Assembly (NCBI RefSeq): GCF_014656055.1
Contig: NZ_BNBR01000004.1
Coordinates: forward strand, 387,081-451,080
From: Streptomyces griseosporeus
Lineage (GTDB): Bacteria; Actinomycetota; Actinomycetes; Streptomycetales; Streptomycetaceae
DNA: 64,000 nt
Direction: 5' to 3'
Part shown: positions 61,315 to 64,000 of the stretch, one piece after another
Numbering within the stretch: position 1 is the stretch's first letter
Layout: every line of letters begins with the position of its first letter
Position numbers and translations under genes: made by a program
The notes under the pieces: model-generated
Databases searched by the model: none
What the model was told of the DNA's origin: nothing
The model's input: the letters and a program-made list of their open reading frames with translations, nothing else

Positions 61315-62826
61315 ATGCGGACATCGCGAACATCGCGGACATCGTCGTATCCCTCGGTCTCCCCGACGCACCACGCGCCGGTCTCCTCGACGCAGCACGC
61401 GCCGGTCTCCCCGGCGCCCCCGCCACCGGCCGCGCCGACCGCGGACGTCCCCGCCGCCCCGGCACCCAGGACCCCGGCCGCCCCGGCGCCGTACGCCCCG
61501 GTCGCCCCGGCCCGGCCGGCGGGCCGGGCACCCCGCGCCTCCGCCTCCCCGGCGCCGCGAGTGCCGTACCCGCCGCTCGACCTGCTGGAGGCGCGGGCCC
61601 GGGCGCTCGCCGCCGCCGCGCCCGGTGTCATACGGCTGCGGGTCGCCGGGACGAGCCGGGCCGGGCGCCCGCTGTGGCTGCTGTCCGCGGGGCACGGTGA
61701 ACGGCAGCTGCTGACCGTCGCGGGCGCGCACGCCAACGAACCCGTCGGCGGCGCCTCCGCGCTCCGCCTGGCCCGTCTGCTCGCCCACCGGCCCGCGCTG
61801 CTGGACCGGCTCGACTGCACCTGGCACCTCCTGCTCTGCCTCGACCCGGACGGCGCCCGCCTCGCCCACGGCTGGCAGCCGGAGGAGCCGGCCCCCTCGC
61901 TGGAGGAATGCCATCTGCGCTGCTACCGGCCGGCGTTCGACCGGCAGCCGGAGTCACTGCCCGCGCCCGGCGACGACCGGCCGCCGCTGCCGGAGTCGGC
62001 GACACTGCTGCGGCTCCTCGACGACCTGCGGCCCGTCGTCCAGTTCACGCTGCACGGCATCGAGGTCGGCGGCGCCTTCACCATGCTGACCCGGCGCGTC
62101 CCCGGCGCCGCGTCCGCCTTCCGCGCGACCGCCGCCCGCCTCGGCGTCCCCCTCGACCACCACCCCTGCGACGGCCCCGACTGGCAGCTCGACCCGCCCG
62201 GTGTGCTGCACCTGCCCGCCGGCCGCGCCGCCGACCCCGACGACGCCGGCGAACGCGACCCCAGCGGCTACGTCGCCGGCAGCACCTGGCTGCACCCGCG
62301 CCGCCACGGCACGCTCACCGCGCTCGTCGAGGCGCCCGCCTGGGCCGTCCCCGCGGTGAGCGACGCCCGGCCCGCGGCCGACCCGCGCGGCGAGGTCGCC
62401 CGGTTGACCGGCATGCTGCTGCGGCGCACCCGGCTGCTCACCGACCTCCTCGCCGGCGCCCCCGACACCGATGTGCCCGAGGGCCTGGCCCCGCTGCGGG
62501 ACGCCGCCCGGGAACTCCTCGCCATCGCCCCGGCCGTGGTCACCACCTGGACCGCCGAGGAGCACACCGGCTCCCGCGGCCACTTCGCCACCCTCGGGGT
62601 CGCCGCCCGCCGCATCCCGCTGCGCGCCGCCGCCATGATGCGCCGCGCCCTCGCCCCCACCGCCCCGCGCACCGCGGACGCGCTCGCCGGGCTGGTGCGC
62701 GAGTGGTGCGCGGAGATGACGAGGACGTACCGGCCGCTGTGGATCCCGGTGTCCGCGCAGACGGGCCTGCACGTGCGGACGATGCTCGACGTGGCGACCC
62801 GCCTGTGCACGACGCGGGACACCTGA
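61315..62826 (+). CDS. M14-family zinc carboxypeptidase
   Basis: 503 residues from ATG 61315, which lacks a ribosome site. TTGACC at about 61279 hints at a short leader. The first 80 residues are a low-complexity Pro/Ala/Ser tail with no clear signal peptide. The catalytic domain has AGAHANEPVGG (zinc His and Glu), TLHGIEVGGAF (third zinc ligand) and LVEAPAW (catalytic Glu). It probably cleaves peptides or peptidoglycan-type amide bonds inside the cell; the substrate is unknown. Its stop lies inside a tandem repeat. Confidence 0.82.
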   Translation: MRTSRTSRTSSYPSVSPTHHAPVSSTQHAPVSPAPPPPAAPTADVPAAPAPRTPAAPAPYAPVAPARPAGRAPRASASPAPRVPYPPLDLLEARARALAAAAPGVIRLRVAGTSRAGRPLWLLSAGHGERQLLTVAGAHANEPVGGASALRLARLLAHRPALLDRLDCTWHLLLCLDPDGARLAHGWQPEEPAPSLEECHLRCYRPAFDRQPESLPAPGDDRPPLPESATLLRLLDDLRPVVQFTLHGIEVGGAFTMLTRRVPGAASAFRATAARLGVPLDHHPCDGPDWQLDPPGVLHLPAGRAADPDDAGERDPSGYVAGSTWLHPRRHGTLTALVEAPAWAVPAVSDARPAADPRGEVARLTGMLLRRTRLLTDLLAGAPDTDVPEGLAPLRDAARELLAIAPAVVTTWTAEEHTGSRGHFATLGVAARRIPLRAAAMMRRALAPTAPRTADALAGLVREWCAEMTRTYRPLWIPVSAQTGLHVRTMLDVATRLCTTRDT

Positions 62827-62973
62827 GACCGGCGATCTGCCGGCGCACCGCACGGCACAGCTGAGGCCGGCGGTCTGTCTGCGCGCGGTACGGCACAGCT
62901 GAGGCCTGCGGTCTGCCGGCGCACGGCACGGCACAGCTGAGGCCGGCGGTCTGCCGGCGCACCGAAGGCACAG
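62823..62973. repeat. 38-bp x 4 tandem repeat after the peptidase gene
   Basis: Four consecutive units (62823-62860, 62861-62898, 62899-62936, 62937-62973) each begin CTGAG and end GGCACAG. A separate 30-base unit occurs twice at about 63017-63077. The remainder of 62827-63125 has no gene. Confidence 0.88.
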
Positions 62974-63072
62974 CCGACCGTGGCGGCCCGCCGCCGCACC
63001 ACCGCACCGCCCGGGACGGCCGACCGGACCACGGACGCACCGCGGGCTGCCGACCGGTCCCCGGACGCACCG

Positions 63073-63104
63073 CGGGCGGGTGACCCGTCTGGGTCACCCG
63101 CCCG
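63073..63104. terminator. Bidirectional terminator between peptidase and pepN
   Basis: A perfect 14-bp stem (63073-63086 with 63091-63104) with loop GTCT lies between two convergent genes, 22 bases from the pepN stop. Confidence 0.88.
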
Positions 63105-63125
63105 GTGTGCCGAGGCGCGCGTCGG

Positions 63126-64000
63126 CTACTCGGTCGCCGCCGCGTCCGCCGCCTGCGCCCGCAGCGCCCGCTCGACGCCCGCGCGGGACTCCGAGACCAG
63201 GCGGCGCAGGGCCGCGTTCGGCTCGGCCGACGCCAGCCAGGCGTCCGTGCGGTCCAGGGTGTCCTGGGACACCTGCACCGACGGGTAGAGGCCGATGGCG
63301 ATCTGCTGGGCCATCTCGTGCGAGCGGGACTCCCAGATGTCCTTGACCACCTCGAAGTACCGGGCCGTGTACGGCGCGAGCAGCTCCCGCTGGTCGGTCT
63401 GCACGAAACCGCCGATCACGGCCTCCTGCACCGCGTTCGGCAGCTTGTCGGAGTCCACGACCGACGCCCACGCCTCCGCCTTGGCCTCCGGCGTCGGGCG
63501 CGCGGCGCGCGCGGTGGCGGCGTGCCGCTCACCGGCGGCGGTCCGGTCCCGCTCGTACTCGCCGGCGATCTCCGCCTCGTCGTACCGGCCGACGGCCGCG
63601 AGCCGCTGCACGAACGTCCAGCGCAGCTCGGTGTCGACGGCCAGGCCCTCGATCGTCTGCGTGCCGTCCAGCAGCCCCTCCAGCAGGTCCAGCTGCTCGG
63701 GCGTGCGGGCCGTCGCCGCGAACGCCCGCGCCCAGGCCAGCTGGTGGTCGCTGCCCGCCTCGGCGGCCCGGAGGTGGGCCAGCGTGGCGTCGGTCCAGCG
63801 GGCCAGCAGCGTCTCGCGGGCGGCCGGGTCGGCGTACAGGTCGATCGCCAGCTTCACCTGCCGGTGCAGCGACTGCACGACGCCGATGTCGGACTCCTTG
63901 CCGATGCCCGACAGCACCAGCGACAGGTAGTCGCGGGTGGCCAGCTCGGCGTCCCGGGTCATGTCCCAGGCCGACGCCCAGCACAGCGCCCGCGGCAGCG
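63126..64000 (-). CDS. pepN: Aminopeptidase N, C-terminal part (cut by window edge)
   Basis: The frame is open to the right edge and continues upstream of the in-frame ATG at 63962, with sequence reading LPRALCWASAWDMTRDAELA. This is the ERAP1-like helical C-terminal domain of M1 aminopeptidases (TRDYLSLVLSGIGKESDIGVV, EGLAVDTELRWTFVQRLAA). The zinc-binding HExxH catalytic part lies outside the window. It is a cytosolic peptidase that removes N-terminal residues. From memory, Streptomyces pepN occupies this position relative to malQ. Confidence 0.9.
   Translation of the reverse strand, partial: LPRALCWASAWDMTRDAELATRDYLSLVLSGIGKESDIGVVQSLHRQVKLAIDLYADPAARETLLARWTDATLAHLRAAEAGSDHQLAWARAFAATARTPEQLDLLEGLLDGTQTIEGLAVDTELRWTFVQRLAAVGRYDEAEIAGEYERDRTAAGERHAATARAARPTPEAKAEAWASVVDSDKLPNAVQEAVIGGFVQTDQRELLAPYTARYFEVVKDIWESRSHEMAQQIAIGLYPSVQVSQDTLDRTDAWLASAEPNAALRRLVSESRAGVERALRAQAADAAATE

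Overview
The window is a high-GC actinobacterial chromosome segment, almost certainly Streptomyces. The evidence is strong GC bias at third codon positions, many GTG and TTG starts, a DynA/DynB dynamin pair next to a tail-less SsbB, a PknG/GlnX/GlnH locus, and the chitosan-type csnR operon. From memory (not checked), gene order from about 6.4 kb to the right end matches the Streptomyces coelicolor SCO2685 to SCO2643 region read backwards, so most of it is conserved core chromosome.

Layout. (1) 1-6.4 kb is accessory. It holds the end of a GntR regulator with a small partner, a multiply frameshifted pseudogene, a coupled AAA-ATPase plus HNH nuclease pair that looks like a Septu (PtuAB) anti-phage system, a lone DpnII/MboI-like nuclease, decayed DNA and a long inverted repeat. 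It abuts the 3' end of a tRNA-Arg(UCU), the usual entry point for integrative elements. (2) 6.5-16.2 kb: sporulation-division dynamins dynA-dynB, ssbB, a thioester-domain surface protein with a class E sortase signal, ettA, a hotdog thioesterase and a coupled hypothetical gene. (3) 16.2-25.4 kb: an FtsX-type ABC system whose ATPase carries an AbrB-like tail, a truncated globin and a PCMT-like methyltransferase. (4) 25.4-36.6 kb: a seven-gene signalling operon, glnX-glnH-(446-aa unknown)-pknG-PP2C-VWA-FHA. It contains sensor, kinase, phosphatase and phosphopeptide reader, and three of its proteins carry paired zinc ribbons. (5) 37.1-43.9 kb: the csnREFGHK amino-sugar uptake operon with a palindromic operator in front of csnR. 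(6) 44-51.8 kb: MscS channel, HNH protein, a PadR-controlled ABC exporter, a small membrane protein, and malQ coupled to a small repeat protein. (7) 52-63.1 kb: regulator/effector pairs. These are TetR with a flavin monooxygenase (divergent promoters inside an operator array), an AhpD/ECF41 sigma pair with a textbook ECF41 promoter, a MarR gene coupled to a blasticidin-S-deaminase-like enzyme and divergent from MFS and EamA exporters, a LysR regulator, an M14 peptidase, and the C-terminal part of pepN running off the right edge.

How the parts work together. The left island looks like a small defence cargo inserted at a tRNA gene. The pknG operon should link extracellular acidic amino-acid sensing to central metabolism, with its own phosphatase and FHA reader. 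The csn operon imports and processes glucosamine oligomers under a self-regulating ROK repressor. The 52-60 kb stretch is a set of small-molecule resistance and stress modules whose promoters and operators can be read directly.
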